Assembly: GCA_001580565.1 (NCBI GenBank)
Contig: LRBF01000013.1
Location: forward strand, 1 to 64,000
DNA from: Caballeronia megalochromosomata
GTDB taxonomy: Bacteria > Pseudomonadota > Gammaproteobacteria > Burkholderiales > Burkholderiaceae
Length of the DNA: 64,000 bases
Reading direction: 5' to 3'
Below the pieces are notes generated by a model that had not been told where the DNA came from, did no database searches, and was given only the letters and a program-made list of their open reading frames with translations. Positions 36,283 through 44,881 of the stretch are shown here, piece by piece. The stretch's first letter is position 1. Each line of letters begins with the position of its first letter. The translations under genes and the position numbers were made by a program.

Positions 36283-37236
36283 ATGGACCTTCGACAGCTT
36301 CCCGCCCTGAACGCGTTGCGCGCCTTCGAGGCCGCCGCGCGTCACGAGAGCTTTTCCCGCGCCGCCGACGAGCTTTTCGTCACGCACGGCGCGGTCAGTC
36401 ATCAGATTCGCGCGCTGGAGGCGGAACTCGGCCTGTCGCTCTTCGCGCGCGACGGCAAGCGCGTGCGTCTGACCGATCGCGGCCGGCAGTACGCAACGGA
36501 AGTGCGCGCGGCGCTCGTTGCGCTGGCGGAATCGACGCGCCGCATCCGCTCGGGCGATCGCGACCGGCGGCTGATCGTGTCGATGCTGTCGTCGTTTTCG
36601 GCGCGGTGGCTCACGACGCGCGTGGGCCGGTTTATCGAAAAGCATCCGGAAATCGATCTCGAATTGCTGTCGACGAACGCGCTCACCGACTTCAACCGCG
36701 ACGACGTGGATGTCGCGATCCGCTTCGGTTTTGGCAAGTACGCGGGCCTGCACTCGGAGGAATTGCTCGACGAGGTGTTCTTCCCCGCGTGCGCGCCGAA
36801 TTTTCGCGGCGGCGAGTTGCCGCGAACGCCGCGCGATCTGGCGAGCCTGCCGCTGTTGCGCTCGGAAGATGAACGGTGGCGCCCATGGTTCGACGCGGCC
36901 GGGCTCACGGACATCGAGGAACCGAAGCGCGGCGTTCTGTATGAAGATTCCTCGAATCTGCTGCAGGCAGCCATCGATGGCCAAGGCATCGCGCTCGTGC
37001 GCCGCTCGCTCTCGATGCAGGAAATCGGAGCCGGACGGCTCGTGCGCCTGTTCAATATCGACGGCCCGAGCCCGTGGAAGTACTACTTCGTGTGCCCGAC
37101 GGCGCTCCTTCAGACGAAGCGCGTGCAGGCGTTCAGGGAATGGGTTTTCGAGGAAGCCGAGCAGTTCAGGCTGCTCTACCAGCGTACGCCGGCGGTCTGC
37201 GACGCGCCGGCGGGCGAGATCAAAGCACTACCTTGA
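36283..37236 (+). CDS. LysR-type transcriptional regulator (GcvA-like)
   Basis: 317 residues. N-terminal winged HTH: LPALNALRAFEAAARHESFS, then RAADELFVTHGAVSHQIRAL, the GcvA/AmpR-type pattern. The C-terminal effector domain has IEKHPEIDLELLSTNALTDF and DVDVAIRFGFGKYAGL, typical of the GcvA branch. ATG 36283 starts right before the conserved MDLRQLPALNALRAF; the TTG at 36256 is less likely. It shares an upstream region with the DUF2917 gene. Its end overlaps the convergent DUF493 gene by 17 bases. Confidence 0.87.
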   Translation: MDLRQLPALNALRAFEAAARHESFSRAADELFVTHGAVSHQIRALEAELGLSLFARDGKRVRLTDRGRQYATEVRAALVALAESTRRIRSGDRDRRLIVSMLSSFSARWLTTRVGRFIEKHPEIDLELLSTNALTDFNRDDVDVAIRFGFGKYAGLHSEELLDEVFFPACAPNFRGGELPRTPRDLASLPLLRSEDERWRPWFDAAGLTDIEEPKRGVLYEDSSNLLQAAIDGQGIALVRRSLSMQEIGAGRLVRLFNIDGPSPWKYYFVCPTALLQTKRVQAFREWVFEEAEQFRLLYQRTPAVCDAPAGEIKALP

Positions 37237-37528
37237 CCATCGGATGGCTGGTGAGCGCGCGATAGATATCGTCGAGATGCGGACGATTCTGCGCGCGCAC
37301 GGTGCAGGTGAGTCCCGTGTAATTGCCGCCGGAAGACGGACGCGCCTCGACCCGCGACGCGTCGAAGTCCTTGTCGAACGCCTTGAGCACGTTGACGATC
37401 GTGTCGTGGAATTCGGGATGCGACTTGCCCATCACCTTGATCGGGAAATCGCAGGGAAAGTCGAACAGTTCGTCGGCGCTGTGCGCGGCGGAATCGGTCG
37501 GATCGGTGGATTGTGGCTTTTCGGACAT
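37220..37528 (-). CDS. ybeD: DUF493 (YbeD-like) protein
   Basis: 102 residues from ATG 37528 behind AAGGAG. Matches the YbeD family: FDFPCDFPIKVMGKSHPEFH, then a C-terminal GGNYTGLTCTVRAQNRPHLD and IYRALTSHPMVKVVL. YbeD is a small ferredoxin-like-fold protein of unknown function that sits beside lipB in many Proteobacteria. It follows the transaminase gene dat by 23 bases. Confidence 0.87.
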   Translation of the reverse strand: MSEKPQSTDPTDSAAHSADELFDFPCDFPIKVMGKSHPEFHDTIVNVLKAFDKDFDASRVEARPSSGGNYTGLTCTVRAQNRPHLDDIYRALTSHPMVKVVL

Positions 37529-37551
37529 GGCTTTCTCCTTCAATTCGCGCT

Positions 37552-38463
37552 TCATTTGGCCCGCGCGGCCTCGTGGGCGAACTCGCGCGCCTTGGCCCGC
37601 TGATAGGCGTCGTACAGTGCAGCATAGACCGGACCGGGGCGGCCGTCGCCGACGCTTTTGCCGTCGAGCGTCGTGATCGGCATGACTTCCTTGGTCGCGG
37701 AGCTGATCATGATTTCGTCGGCCGAACGCAATTCGGCTTCGGTGATGTCGCGCTCCTCGAACGCAATGCCCGCCTCGCGCGCCAGTTCCTCGATGAGCCC
37801 GTAGCGGATGCCTTCCAGAATGCGCGGTCCGCGCGGCGCGCCCAGCAGCGTGCCGCCCTTCACGATCCACACATTTGAGGACGAACCTTCGGTAAGCAAG
37901 CCGTCGCGCAACTGAATGGTTTCGAGCGCGTCGTTTTCGGCGGCGTGCTGCGCCATCAGCACATTGCCGAGCAGCGACACCGATTTGATGTCGCAATGCA
38001 GCCAGCGTTTGTCTTCGGCGGTCACGGCCACCGCGCCGCGCGCGCGATCCGCCATGCTCGGAAACACGAGCTGGCCGAGCATGAGGAACACGGTCGGCGT
38101 GATGCCCGCCGGAAACGCATGCCCGCGCCGCTTCGCGACACCGCGCGTCACCTGAATGTAGACGAGCGCGTCGCCGTTGCCCGCGTTCTCCTGGATTACG
38201 CGATCGATCAGCGTGCGCCAGCCGGCTTCGTCGAAAGGATTGCCGATGCGAATCTTGCCGAGACTGCGATCGAGCCGCGCGAGATGCTGCTTCAGGCGAA
38301 ACGGCAGGCGCGCGCCATCGGCTTGCGCGTAGAGCGGCACGACTTCATACACGCCGTCACCGAAGATGAACCCGCGGTCGAGCACGGGAATGCGCGCTTC
38401 GGAAAGCGGCCCCCACTCGCCGTTCAGGTAGACCGTCGGATCGAATGCTTCGGCTTGGCTCAT
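37552..38463 (-). CDS. dat: D-amino acid aminotransferase (class IV)
   Basis: A 303-residue fold-type IV PLP enzyme. N-terminal YLNGEWGPLSEARIPVLDRG and FGDGVYEVVPLY, PLP lysine in HCDIKSVSLLGNVLMAQHA, and LTEGSSSNVWIVKGG for phosphate binding. It interconverts D-alanine and D-glutamate with 2-oxoacids, supplying peptidoglycan precursors. It lies between the DUF493 gene and a D,D-carboxypeptidase gene on the same strand, consistent with cell-wall metabolism. Confidence 0.87.
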   Translation of the reverse strand: MSQAEAFDPTVYLNGEWGPLSEARIPVLDRGFIFGDGVYEVVPLYAQADGARLPFRLKQHLARLDRSLGKIRIGNPFDEAGWRTLIDRVIQENAGNGDALVYIQVTRGVAKRRGHAFPAGITPTVFLMLGQLVFPSMADRARGAVAVTAEDKRWLHCDIKSVSLLGNVLMAQHAAENDALETIQLRDGLLTEGSSSNVWIVKGGTLLGAPRGPRILEGIRYGLIEELAREAGIAFEERDITEAELRSADEIMISSATKEVMPITTLDGKSVGDGRPGPVYAALYDAYQRAKAREFAHEAARAK

Positions 38464-38502
38464 CGGGACCGCTCCTTTCTCAGACTGTCGCTCACAGGCG
38501 AT

Positions 38503-39705
38503 TTACTTGCGCTTTTGCCACCAGAGCAGCGCCGAATCCCACAGGCGGCCGAAGATGCCCGCTTGCGGCACGTCCTGCAGCGCGACGAGCGGGAACTGCG
38601 CGACTTCCTTGCCGTCCGCCATCATCTTGACGGTGCCGATCTGCTGGCCCTTCTTGATCGGCGCGACGAGCAGGTCGTTGTGCGTGACGGTCGGCTTGAC
38701 CTTGTCGCCCAGCCCCTTCGGCACGGTGATGTACTGGTCGGTCATGACGCCCGCCTGCACGTTGTCGGTCGCGCCCTTGTACACGCGCGGCGAGTCGATC
38801 ACCTGATTCGCCTTGTACAGGCGCAGCGCGTCATATGCGGTGTAGCCGTAGGTCAGCATCTTCAGGCTGTCCTGCACGCGGTTGTGCTCTTTCGGCTCGC
38901 CCATCATCACGGCGACGAGACGGCGTTTGGCGTCCGGCGTGCCGGCGAGCGGACGCTGCGCCGTCGCGATCAGGCAGTAGCCCGCGGCCTTCGTGTGGCC
39001 GGTCTTGAGACCGTCGACGGTCGGATCGAGCCACAGCAGGCGGTTGCGGTTGGGCTGCTTGATCTTGTTGTACGTGAAGTCCTTCACCGAGAAGATGCTG
39101 TAGTACTCGGGGAAGTCGCGGATCAGGCGCGTGGACAGCACGGCGAGGTCGCCGGCGGTCGTGTAGTGCTGCGGATCGGGCATGCCGTTGACATCGGCGA
39201 AATTCGTGTGCGTCATGCCGATGCGCTTCGCCGCCGCGTTCATGAGCTGCACGAAGTTGCTTTCGCTGCCGCCGACGAGTTCCGCCAGCGCGATGGCAGC
39301 GTCGTTGCCCGACTGCACGATCATGCCGTAGACGAGATCGTGCACGGTGACCGGCTTGTTCGCCTCGATGAACATGCGCGACTCGTCCGTGCGCACGCGG
39401 CGCACGGCCTCGCTCGGCATGACGGTCTGATCCATGTTGATCTTCTTCGACTTCAGCGCGTCGAAGACGAGATACGCGGTCATCAGCTTCGTGAGCGATG
39501 CCGGTTCGACGCGCTCATCGGGATTGCCCGACGCGAGCACCTGATTGCTGGTCGCATCGACGAGCACCCACGAGCGGGCGGTCACGTCGGGCGGCGGGAC
39601 CTGGGCGAACGCGCTCGCTGCCGCCAGCACGGCGGGCAGAACGAAAGCAGCTTTGGCGGAAACGGAAACAGAAGGAAGAGACAGGCCGGAAGGGACAAAG
39701 CGCAT
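38503..39705 (-). CDS. dacC: D-alanyl-D-alanine carboxypeptidase (PBP5/6 type)
   Basis: 400 residues with a signal peptide (VLPAVLAAASAFAQ). The penicillin-binding motifs are all present: SLTK (SxxK), SGN, and KTG in LDPTVDGLKTGHTKAAGYCL. A C-terminal beta domain and an amphipathic tail (FGRLWDSALLWWQKRK) anchor it to the inner membrane. It removes terminal D-Ala from peptidoglycan pentapeptides. Upstream transaminase dat is 39 bases downstream on the same strand. Confidence 0.92.
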   Translation of the reverse strand: MRFVPSGLSLPSVSVSAKAAFVLPAVLAAASAFAQVPPPDVTARSWVLVDATSNQVLASGNPDERVEPASLTKLMTAYLVFDALKSKKINMDQTVMPSEAVRRVRTDESRMFIEANKPVTVHDLVYGMIVQSGNDAAIALAELVGGSESNFVQLMNAAAKRIGMTHTNFADVNGMPDPQHYTTAGDLAVLSTRLIRDFPEYYSIFSVKDFTYNKIKQPNRNRLLWLDPTVDGLKTGHTKAAGYCLIATAQRPLAGTPDAKRRLVAVMMGEPKEHNRVQDSLKMLTYGYTAYDALRLYKANQVIDSPRVYKGATDNVQAGVMTDQYITVPKGLGDKVKPTVTHNDLLVAPIKKGQQIGTVKMMADGKEVAQFPLVALQDVPQAGIFGRLWDSALLWWQKRK

Positions 39706-40063
39706 AGGATCGATCGGCGGAAAAAGCAGGCTGCGTCGAAGACGATCGGGGATCGGGTGATCGGCGAAGCACGGGTTGAACAGGCTGACCGTCGCTGTTG
39801 ATCGGGCTTATCGCCAGGACAGCGGCGCGCGCGGCGCCGCGGCGAAAAGCGCTCGTTCGACAGACGGACGCGAAAACGGTTCTCGGAAGCCGGCGTTTCG
39901 ATGACCGCGTGACATTCGGCGGAGCATCGCGCGGCCGGAAACAGCGAAAAAATTCTGCGCCATTATACGCGTGGCCCGCTGCCGTTTTCCTTTGAATCTG
40001 CGCCGTTGCCGCGCGTTTTAACGTTTTTCAGGCTGCGCCTAGCCGGTTTTACCGATCACGAAA

Positions 40064-40104
40064 CGAAGCGCGCGCAAAGCCCTTCAAGGACCTTGCGCGC
40101 TTCG
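40064..40104 (-). terminator. Terminator-like hairpin after the hydrolase gene
   Basis: CGAAGCGCGCGCAA (40064-40077) pairs with TTGCGCGCTTCG (40093-40104) with one bulge. On the minus strand it is followed by only TTT, so it is a weak intrinsic terminator. It lies 17 bases past the hydrolase stop. The rest of 39706-40120 holds no gene and must contain the dacC promoter. Confidence 0.55.
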
Positions 40105-40120
40105 CCGGACGCGGACAGGG

Positions 40121-40756
40121 TCAACGCCACGCGTCGACGATCACGCGCTTGAGAATATGCAGCTTGCGGTGAAAGAAATGCTCGCCGCCCGGAATCACGA
40201 CGATCGGCAGTTCCTGCGGCCGCGCCCAGTCGTAGACGGACTGGATCGGCACGGTTTCATCGACTTCGCCGTGGATCACGAGCGTGGTATCCGGCACGCT
40301 TGCGACTTCCCATCGGCTCGCCGCCGTGCCGACCAACACCATGCGCTCGATGTCCTTGCCCGCTTCGAGCATGCGCTTCGCGACATGCGACAGCACGAAC
40401 GTACCGAATGAAAAGCCCGCGAGCACGATCGGCACGTCGGCCTGGCCGGGTTGCGCGCGCATGTGGTCGATCACCGCGAGCAGGTCGTCCTGCTCGCCGA
40501 TGCCGTTGTCATGTTCGCCGCCCGTCTCGCCGACGCCGCGAAAATTCGAGCGATACGTCACGTAACCGAGCTGGACCATGGTGCGCGCGAGCGTCTGCGC
40601 GACCTTGTTGTCCATCGTGCCGCCGAAGAGCGGATGCGGATGCGCGACGAGCGCGATGCCGCGCGCGGGCTGGCTATTGGCATCGGTGCGGTCGAGCGCG
40701 CATTCGATCTTGCCGACCGGCCCGTCGATCAGAAATTTTTCGGTTTGCGCGTTCAT
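40121..40756 (-). CDS. Alpha/beta hydrolase
   Basis: A 211-residue hydrolase: oxyanion loop AHPHPLFGGTMDNK, then NFRGVGETGGEHDNG, nucleophile elbow VLAGFSFGTFVLS (GxSxG), Asp in IHGEVDETVP and His in IPGGEHFFHRKL. The triad is complete. This cytoplasmic family (often annotated as a dienelactone-hydrolase-like or X-Pro dipeptidyl-peptidase-like) has no known substrate. Its start overlaps the ferredoxin-like gene stop by 4 bases, so they are co-translated. Confidence 0.85.
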   Translation of the reverse strand: MNAQTEKFLIDGPVGKIECALDRTDANSQPARGIALVAHPHPLFGGTMDNKVAQTLARTMVQLGYVTYRSNFRGVGETGGEHDNGIGEQDDLLAVIDHMRAQPGQADVPIVLAGFSFGTFVLSHVAKRMLEAGKDIERMVLVGTAASRWEVASVPDTTLVIHGEVDETVPIQSVYDWARPQELPIVVIPGGEHFFHRKLHILKRVIVDAWR

Positions 40757-41082
40757 GCCGGTTGATCGATCAGAAGACGTTCGACGATTTTGCCGTTGGC
40801 CAGATGCGAATCCACGATTTCGTCGATGTCGGTTTCATCGACATACGTGTACCACGTGCCTTCCGGATACACGACCACGACCGGCCCGAGTTCGCAGCGG
40901 TCCAGACACCCGGCCTTGTTGATGCGCACCTTGCCCTCGCCCGCGAGGCCGAGTTGCTTCACGCGCTTTTTCGCGTGCTCCTGCATGGCCTGCGCGTTGC
41001 AGTTCGCGCAGCTCGGGCGCGGCGCATCGGCGTCGCGCTGATTCAGGCAAAAGAACACGTGGTACTTGTAGAAGGAATCCAT
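40753..41082 (-). CDS. Thioredoxin-like [2Fe-2S] ferredoxin
   Basis: 109 residues with CLNQRD, SCANCNAQ and GCLDRCELGP. The paired cysteines (C..C near residues 12/25 and C..C near 59/63) are those of the thioredoxin-like [2Fe-2S] ferredoxin family, which resembles the NuoE fold. It presumably carries electrons, partner unknown. Followed with overlap by the hydrolase gene. Confidence 0.87.
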   Translation of the reverse strand: MDSFYKYHVFFCLNQRDADAPRPSCANCNAQAMQEHAKKRVKQLGLAGEGKVRINKAGCLDRCELGPVVVVYPEGTWYTYVDETDIDEIVDSHLANGKIVERLLIDQPA

Positions 41083-41140
41083 GAGCGGGTGCGATGAGAG
41101 TGTCGGTCGATTATAGCGAGCGATGTTCGTGCCCGCCGCG

Positions 41141-42313
41141 TCACACGGAGCGGCTCGCCTTGCGCGCGCGCCGCCGCGCGAGCCACGCGCGCTCCGCCGC
41201 CGACGCGAGCCAGCCGAGCGCCGCGTACGGCCAGACCCACGTGAGCCAGTGCGCGAGGCCGTTGAAATGCAGGTAGCGTCCCTGCCGCCAGTCGGCGAGC
41301 ACGATGTCGAAATACGGATTCACCGGCAGCAGATTGACGAGCGCGAGCGAGACGACGAGCGCCGCGCCCGCGAGCGCCGCCCGCAGGCCGCGCGGCAGCG
41401 ACACCGACAGCACGCCCGCGATCGTCGCGATGGCGGTGCCTTCGAGCGCGCCGTCCGTCGCCCAGTCGAAGGTCAGGCCCGCGCGCGATTGCAGGAAGGT
41501 CGCGCCCGCTTTCGCAAAGAGCGTGATCGCGATGAGCCCGAGCATCAGCCGGATGCGCGGCGCGCGCTTGCGCGTGAGCAGCGTCGCGAGCACGAGCGCC
41601 GCGAAGAGGCTCGTCGACGTGATCAGCGCTTCCCAGGCGTCGTCGGGCAGGAGCGCGCCGAGCCGGTCCGGCCAGCTTTCGATATCCCATGCGGCGGGCG
41701 TCCACGCGAGGATCGCATCCTGCATCGCCGGGTCGAGCTGGTCCCACAGCACGCGCGGCAGATCGCCGCCGCCGAAGAGATAGGGCGCGGGGAACATCGC
41801 CGCAAACGGCCACAGCGCCGTCAACCCGATGACATACGCCGCGTCGCGCTCGAACCATGTGAAGCGGATGCGCCGCAGCAGGCCGCGGTCGAGCAGCGCG
41901 CTCGTCGCGGGCGCGATCAGCACGGCGCCGACGAGCGCGCCGAACGCATTGGCGGCGAGATCGAGATTCGAGGCGACGCGTGTCGGCAGATAAGTCTGGA
42001 TCGCTTCCATCGTGCCGGAAAGCAGCGCACCGCCGCAAAGCGCCGCGCCGACGGCGAGCGTGCCGCGAATGCGCGGATAGAGCGCGAGCACGATCAGCGC
42101 GCCGAGCGGCATGTAGCCGAGCACGTTGGTGACGACATCGAAGACGGTCAGATACTGCGGCAGCGGATCGGCGAGATACGCGAACGGGCTCAGGCCGAGC
42201 GAACGCCAGCCGGAAAACGGATACAGCGAGCCATAGACCACGAGGGCCGCGTATGCGGCGAGCGCCTGCCGGGAAAACGCCGACGGGCGGCGCTGCCATT
42301 GCTTGATCGTCAT
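41141..42313 (-). CDS. VanZ-family membrane protein
   Basis: A 390-residue membrane protein with about 9-10 hydrophobic helices. Start: LAAYAALVVYGSLYPFSGW, then FDVVTNVLGYMPLGALIVLA and GALLSGTMEAIQTYLPTRVA, SNLDLAANAFGALVGAVL; the P/Y and NxxxNxxG features are of the VanZ domain. Function in Gram-negatives unknown. ATG 42313 is used; TTG 42358 would add 15 residues. The gene follows an MCE operon by 50 bases. Confidence 0.8.
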   Translation of the reverse strand: MTIKQWQRRPSAFSRQALAAYAALVVYGSLYPFSGWRSLGLSPFAYLADPLPQYLTVFDVVTNVLGYMPLGALIVLALYPRIRGTLAVGAALCGGALLSGTMEAIQTYLPTRVASNLDLAANAFGALVGAVLIAPATSALLDRGLLRRIRFTWFERDAAYVIGLTALWPFAAMFPAPYLFGGGDLPRVLWDQLDPAMQDAILAWTPAAWDIESWPDRLGALLPDDAWEALITSTSLFAALVLATLLTRKRAPRIRLMLGLIAITLFAKAGATFLQSRAGLTFDWATDGALEGTAIATIAGVLSVSLPRGLRAALAGAALVVSLALVNLLPVNPYFDIVLADWRQGRYLHFNGLAHWLTWVWPYAALGWLASAAERAWLARRRARKASRSV

Positions 42314-42362
42314 GAGCCGCCCGGGCGCCTCCGTGCTGGGCGGATGGTGAAGCAGCAAATGG

Positions 42363-42989
42363 TCATCGCGATGCGGCGAGCGGTTGCGCGGCGAGCCACG
42401 CGGACAGTTGCGCGATCACATCGTCCGACGCGGCCGCGAGCGCCCGCGCGCCGCCGGATGCGTCGGCGCTCGGCGCGGGCACGCTCGCGGCGAAACTGCG
42501 CTGGCCGACCACGCGGCCTTGCTGCGTGAGCGTCACGCGCACCGACACGACGCCGTGGCTTTGCTCGGGCGCGTCGAAAACCTGTTCGAAGTTCGTCAGT
42601 TCGACTTCGAGCAGCGGCACCGCGCGCACCGGATCGGCGCCCGACAGGATCGGGCCGCGCGCCGCGAGCGCCTCGCGCAGACGCTGCGTCAGGAGTTGCG
42701 GGGGCGGCATCGTCCAGTGGCTGTCCGAATAGCTGCCGGTGCGCTGCGCGTCGACGTAGCTGAGGCGATACGCGAATGCGTCGGTTTCCAGGCTGCGCGG
42801 CGCGGCCACCGCGAGCACCTTCACCGGCGGCATCGGCAAGCCGTTGGCCGTCGCGTTCGAGGCAGGTGTCGCGCCGAGGTCGTAATGCGCGTTCGGCATC
42901 GCGGTCGAGGTCGATCCGCAGCCCGCGAGCAGCGTGACGCAGGCGAGCGCGAACGCCGCGATTGCTCCTTTCATCTCGATGTCTGCCAT
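42363..42989 (-). CDS. PqiC-like auxiliary lipoprotein of MCE transporter
   Basis: 208 residues with a lipoprotein signal (AFALACVTLLAGC). The mature part matches the ABC-transport auxiliary/PqiC pattern: HYDLGATPAS, VLAVAAPRSLETDAFAYRLS, MPPPQLLTQRLREALAARGP and LEVELTNFEQVFDAPEQSHG. Such lipoproteins sit in the outer membrane and join MCE proteins. It starts 13 bases after the MCE gene and is the last gene of that operon. ATG 42989 or 42974 are both possible. Confidence 0.87.
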   Translation of the reverse strand: MADIEMKGAIAAFALACVTLLAGCGSTSTAMPNAHYDLGATPASNATANGLPMPPVKVLAVAAPRSLETDAFAYRLSYVDAQRTGSYSDSHWTMPPPQLLTQRLREALAARGPILSGADPVRAVPLLEVELTNFEQVFDAPEQSHGVVSVRVTLTQQGRVVGQRSFAASVPAPSADASGGARALAAASDDVIAQLSAWLAAQPLAASR

Positions 42990-43002
42990 GTCGTTCTCTT
43001 GA

Positions 43003-43962
43003 TCAATGCGCGGCTTTCGCGGGCCACGTGAAGCCCGGCTCGCCCGGTCCCGGTTCCTTTTGCGGCGCGCCGAAGAGCACGCTGCGCGGATTGGTGCTGA
43101 ACGCGTCGGCGGCGCGATCGACCGAACGCGCGGCCGCGCTCACGTCGTCGCTGAACGAATAGAAGCGCGGTAACGCCTCGAAGCCGACGCGCGCCGTCAC
43201 GAAGCGCAGCGACTCGTTCATGTCGGCGAGCGCCGCGCTCGCGTCCTCGGCGGCCTTGCCCGCCTTGTTCAGATTGGCGACGAACGGGCCGTCCGGACGA
43301 TTCAGGTTCTGCACGAAGCGGTCGGTCGAGGCGAGCGTGGCGTTGAGCTGCTTGAGCGTCTGCGGCAATTGCGCCGTCGCGGGCTGGACCTGACTCGCGA
43401 GCGTCGCGATGCTGTCCGCCGCGCCCTGCAGGCTCTTGGTCGTGGCCATGAGCTGGTTGCGCACGTCGTCGGAGAGGAACTTGTCGGCGTCTTCGGACAG
43501 GCGCTCGAACTTCTTCAGGATCACGTCGCCGCGCTGCTGCAACTGCTCGAAGAGACCGGGACGCATCGGCACTTCGGCGACGTCCTGCGGCGACGACGCG
43601 AGCGGCGCCGTATCGGTGCCGGAATCGTCGAGCTGCACGAAGGCGATGCCCGTCACGCCCTGAAAGCCGAGCGTCGCGAAAGTCGAATGCGTCATGGGCG
43701 CGTTCTTGTCGACGAGAATGCGGATGCGGATCTGCCCCGGATGATCCTTGTCGAAGCGGATCGATTGCACCTTGCCGACGCCCAGGCCGCGATAACGCAC
43801 GGACGCGTCCGTGAAGAGCCCGGTCACGTTGGTGCGCGCGATCAGGTCGTAGGGCACGCGCACGGTGCGATCCACGTTGAAGAAGAACACTGCGAACGCG
43901 ATGGCCAGCACGAGGACGATCGTGAAGAGCCCGGTCCAGAACGCGTGTGATTTATTTTCCAT
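43003..43962 (-). CDS. MCE-family (MlaD-like) lipid-binding protein
   Basis: A 319-residue protein with a single N-terminal membrane anchor (FWTGLFTIVLVLAIAFAVFF) followed by one MCE domain (FTDASVRYRGLGVGKVQSIR, ... TLGFQGVTGIAFVQLDDSG). The rest is a helical, coiled-coil-like stretch from ~140. MCE proteins form hexameric pores for lipid transport across the periplasm. It is longer than E. coli MlaD (183) and more like the PqiB/YrbD-type with a helical tail. Third gene of the operon. Confidence 0.9.
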   Translation of the reverse strand: MENKSHAFWTGLFTIVLVLAIAFAVFFFNVDRTVRVPYDLIARTNVTGLFTDASVRYRGLGVGKVQSIRFDKDHPGQIRIRILVDKNAPMTHSTFATLGFQGVTGIAFVQLDDSGTDTAPLASSPQDVAEVPMRPGLFEQLQQRGDVILKKFERLSEDADKFLSDDVRNQLMATTKSLQGAADSIATLASQVQPATAQLPQTLKQLNATLASTDRFVQNLNRPDGPFVANLNKAGKAAEDASAALADMNESLRFVTARVGFEALPRFYSFSDDVSAAARSVDRAADAFSTNPRSVLFGAPQKEPGPGEPGFTWPAKAAH

Positions 43963-43997
43963 CGGCAGGTTCCTCTAGCACGCTCGCTTGTGCATGC

Positions 43998-44876
43998 TCA
44001 CTTGTTCACGGCGATCGGCGCGTCTTCGAGCGCGGCCGGCGGCAGTTTCGCGCGGCGCTCGGGCGGCAGGGCCTGCAGCGCGCGGCGTCCGCGCCGCCCC
44101 AGAAAATACTCGCGGATGAACGGATGATCCACCGCGCACGCTTCCTCCACGGGCGCCGCGACCAGCACGCGCCGCTCCGCGAGCACGGCGACGCGCGTGG
44201 AGAGCGCGACCATCGTATCGAGATCGTGCGTGACGAGGACGACGGTCAGCCCGAGCGCGCGATGCAGCGTCGCGATCAGATCGACGAACTCGTCCGATGC
44301 CTTCGGGTCGAGGCCGGCGGTCGGTTCATCGAGAAAGAGCAGCTCCGGTTCGAGCGCGATCGCCCGCGCGATGCCCACGCGCTTCACCATTCCGCCGGAC
44401 AGCGCCGAGGGCATCTTGCTCGCGTGCTTGCAAGACAGCCCGACCATTTCGAGCTTCAGCATCACGAACTCGCGGATCAGGTCTTCGGGAATCTTGCCGA
44501 GCTCGCGAAACGGCTGCGCGATGTTGTCATACACGGTCAGCGACGAAAACAGCGCGCCCTGCTGAAACATCATGCCGGAGCGCGTGCGCAGCATTTTCGC
44601 CGTTTCTTCGTCCATGTTCGCCCATTCCTCGCCGAGCACGCGAATGGTGCCCGATGTCGGCGATTCCAGCCCGAGCATCTGCCTCACGAGCGTGGTCTTG
44701 CCCGAGCCCGATCCGCCCAGCAACGCGACGATCTCGCCGCGCCGCACATCCAGATTCAGATGCTCGTGGATCACCGTGCGCCCGTAGCGCTTGGTGAGAT
44801 CGCGCACCTCGATCACCGGCTCCGCGATGACGGGCGGCGGCTGATGGCGAATGGCGGTGGCGAGCGTGGTCGACAT
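43998..44876 (-). CDS. ABC transporter ATPase of MCE system (MlaF-like)
   Basis: A 292-residue ABC ATPase: Walker A GGSGSGKTTL, Q-loop MMFQQGALFSSLTV, signature LSGGMVKRVGIARA, Walker B LLFLDEPTAGLDP and H-loop VTHDLDT. The MlaF-like GALFSSLTVYDN region identifies the MCE branch. ATG 44876 is chosen as the MlaF N-terminus begins there; the coding of the permease ends 5 bases upstream. Powers lipid transfer with the MlaE-like permease. Confidence 0.93.
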   Translation of the reverse strand: MSTTLATAIRHQPPPVIAEPVIEVRDLTKRYGRTVIHEHLNLDVRRGEIVALLGGSGSGKTTLVRQMLGLESPTSGTIRVLGEEWANMDEETAKMLRTRSGMMFQQGALFSSLTVYDNIAQPFRELGKIPEDLIREFVMLKLEMVGLSCKHASKMPSALSGGMVKRVGIARAIALEPELLFLDEPTAGLDPKASDEFVDLIATLHRALGLTVVLVTHDLDTMVALSTRVAVLAERRVLVAAPVEEACAVDHPFIREYFLGRRGRRALQALPPERRAKLPPAALEDAPIAVNK

Positions 44877-44881
44877 GGCGG

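Noticed and set aside
37220-37996. Long minus-strand reading covering the DUF493 gene and extending across dat
   Set aside because: Only the last 102 residues match a family; the upstream part is an arginine-rich shadow of dat in another frame.
41123-42529. Long plus-strand frame opposite the VanZ-type gene
   Set aside because: Arg/Glu-rich shadow; the minus-strand frame has clear membrane helices and family motifs.
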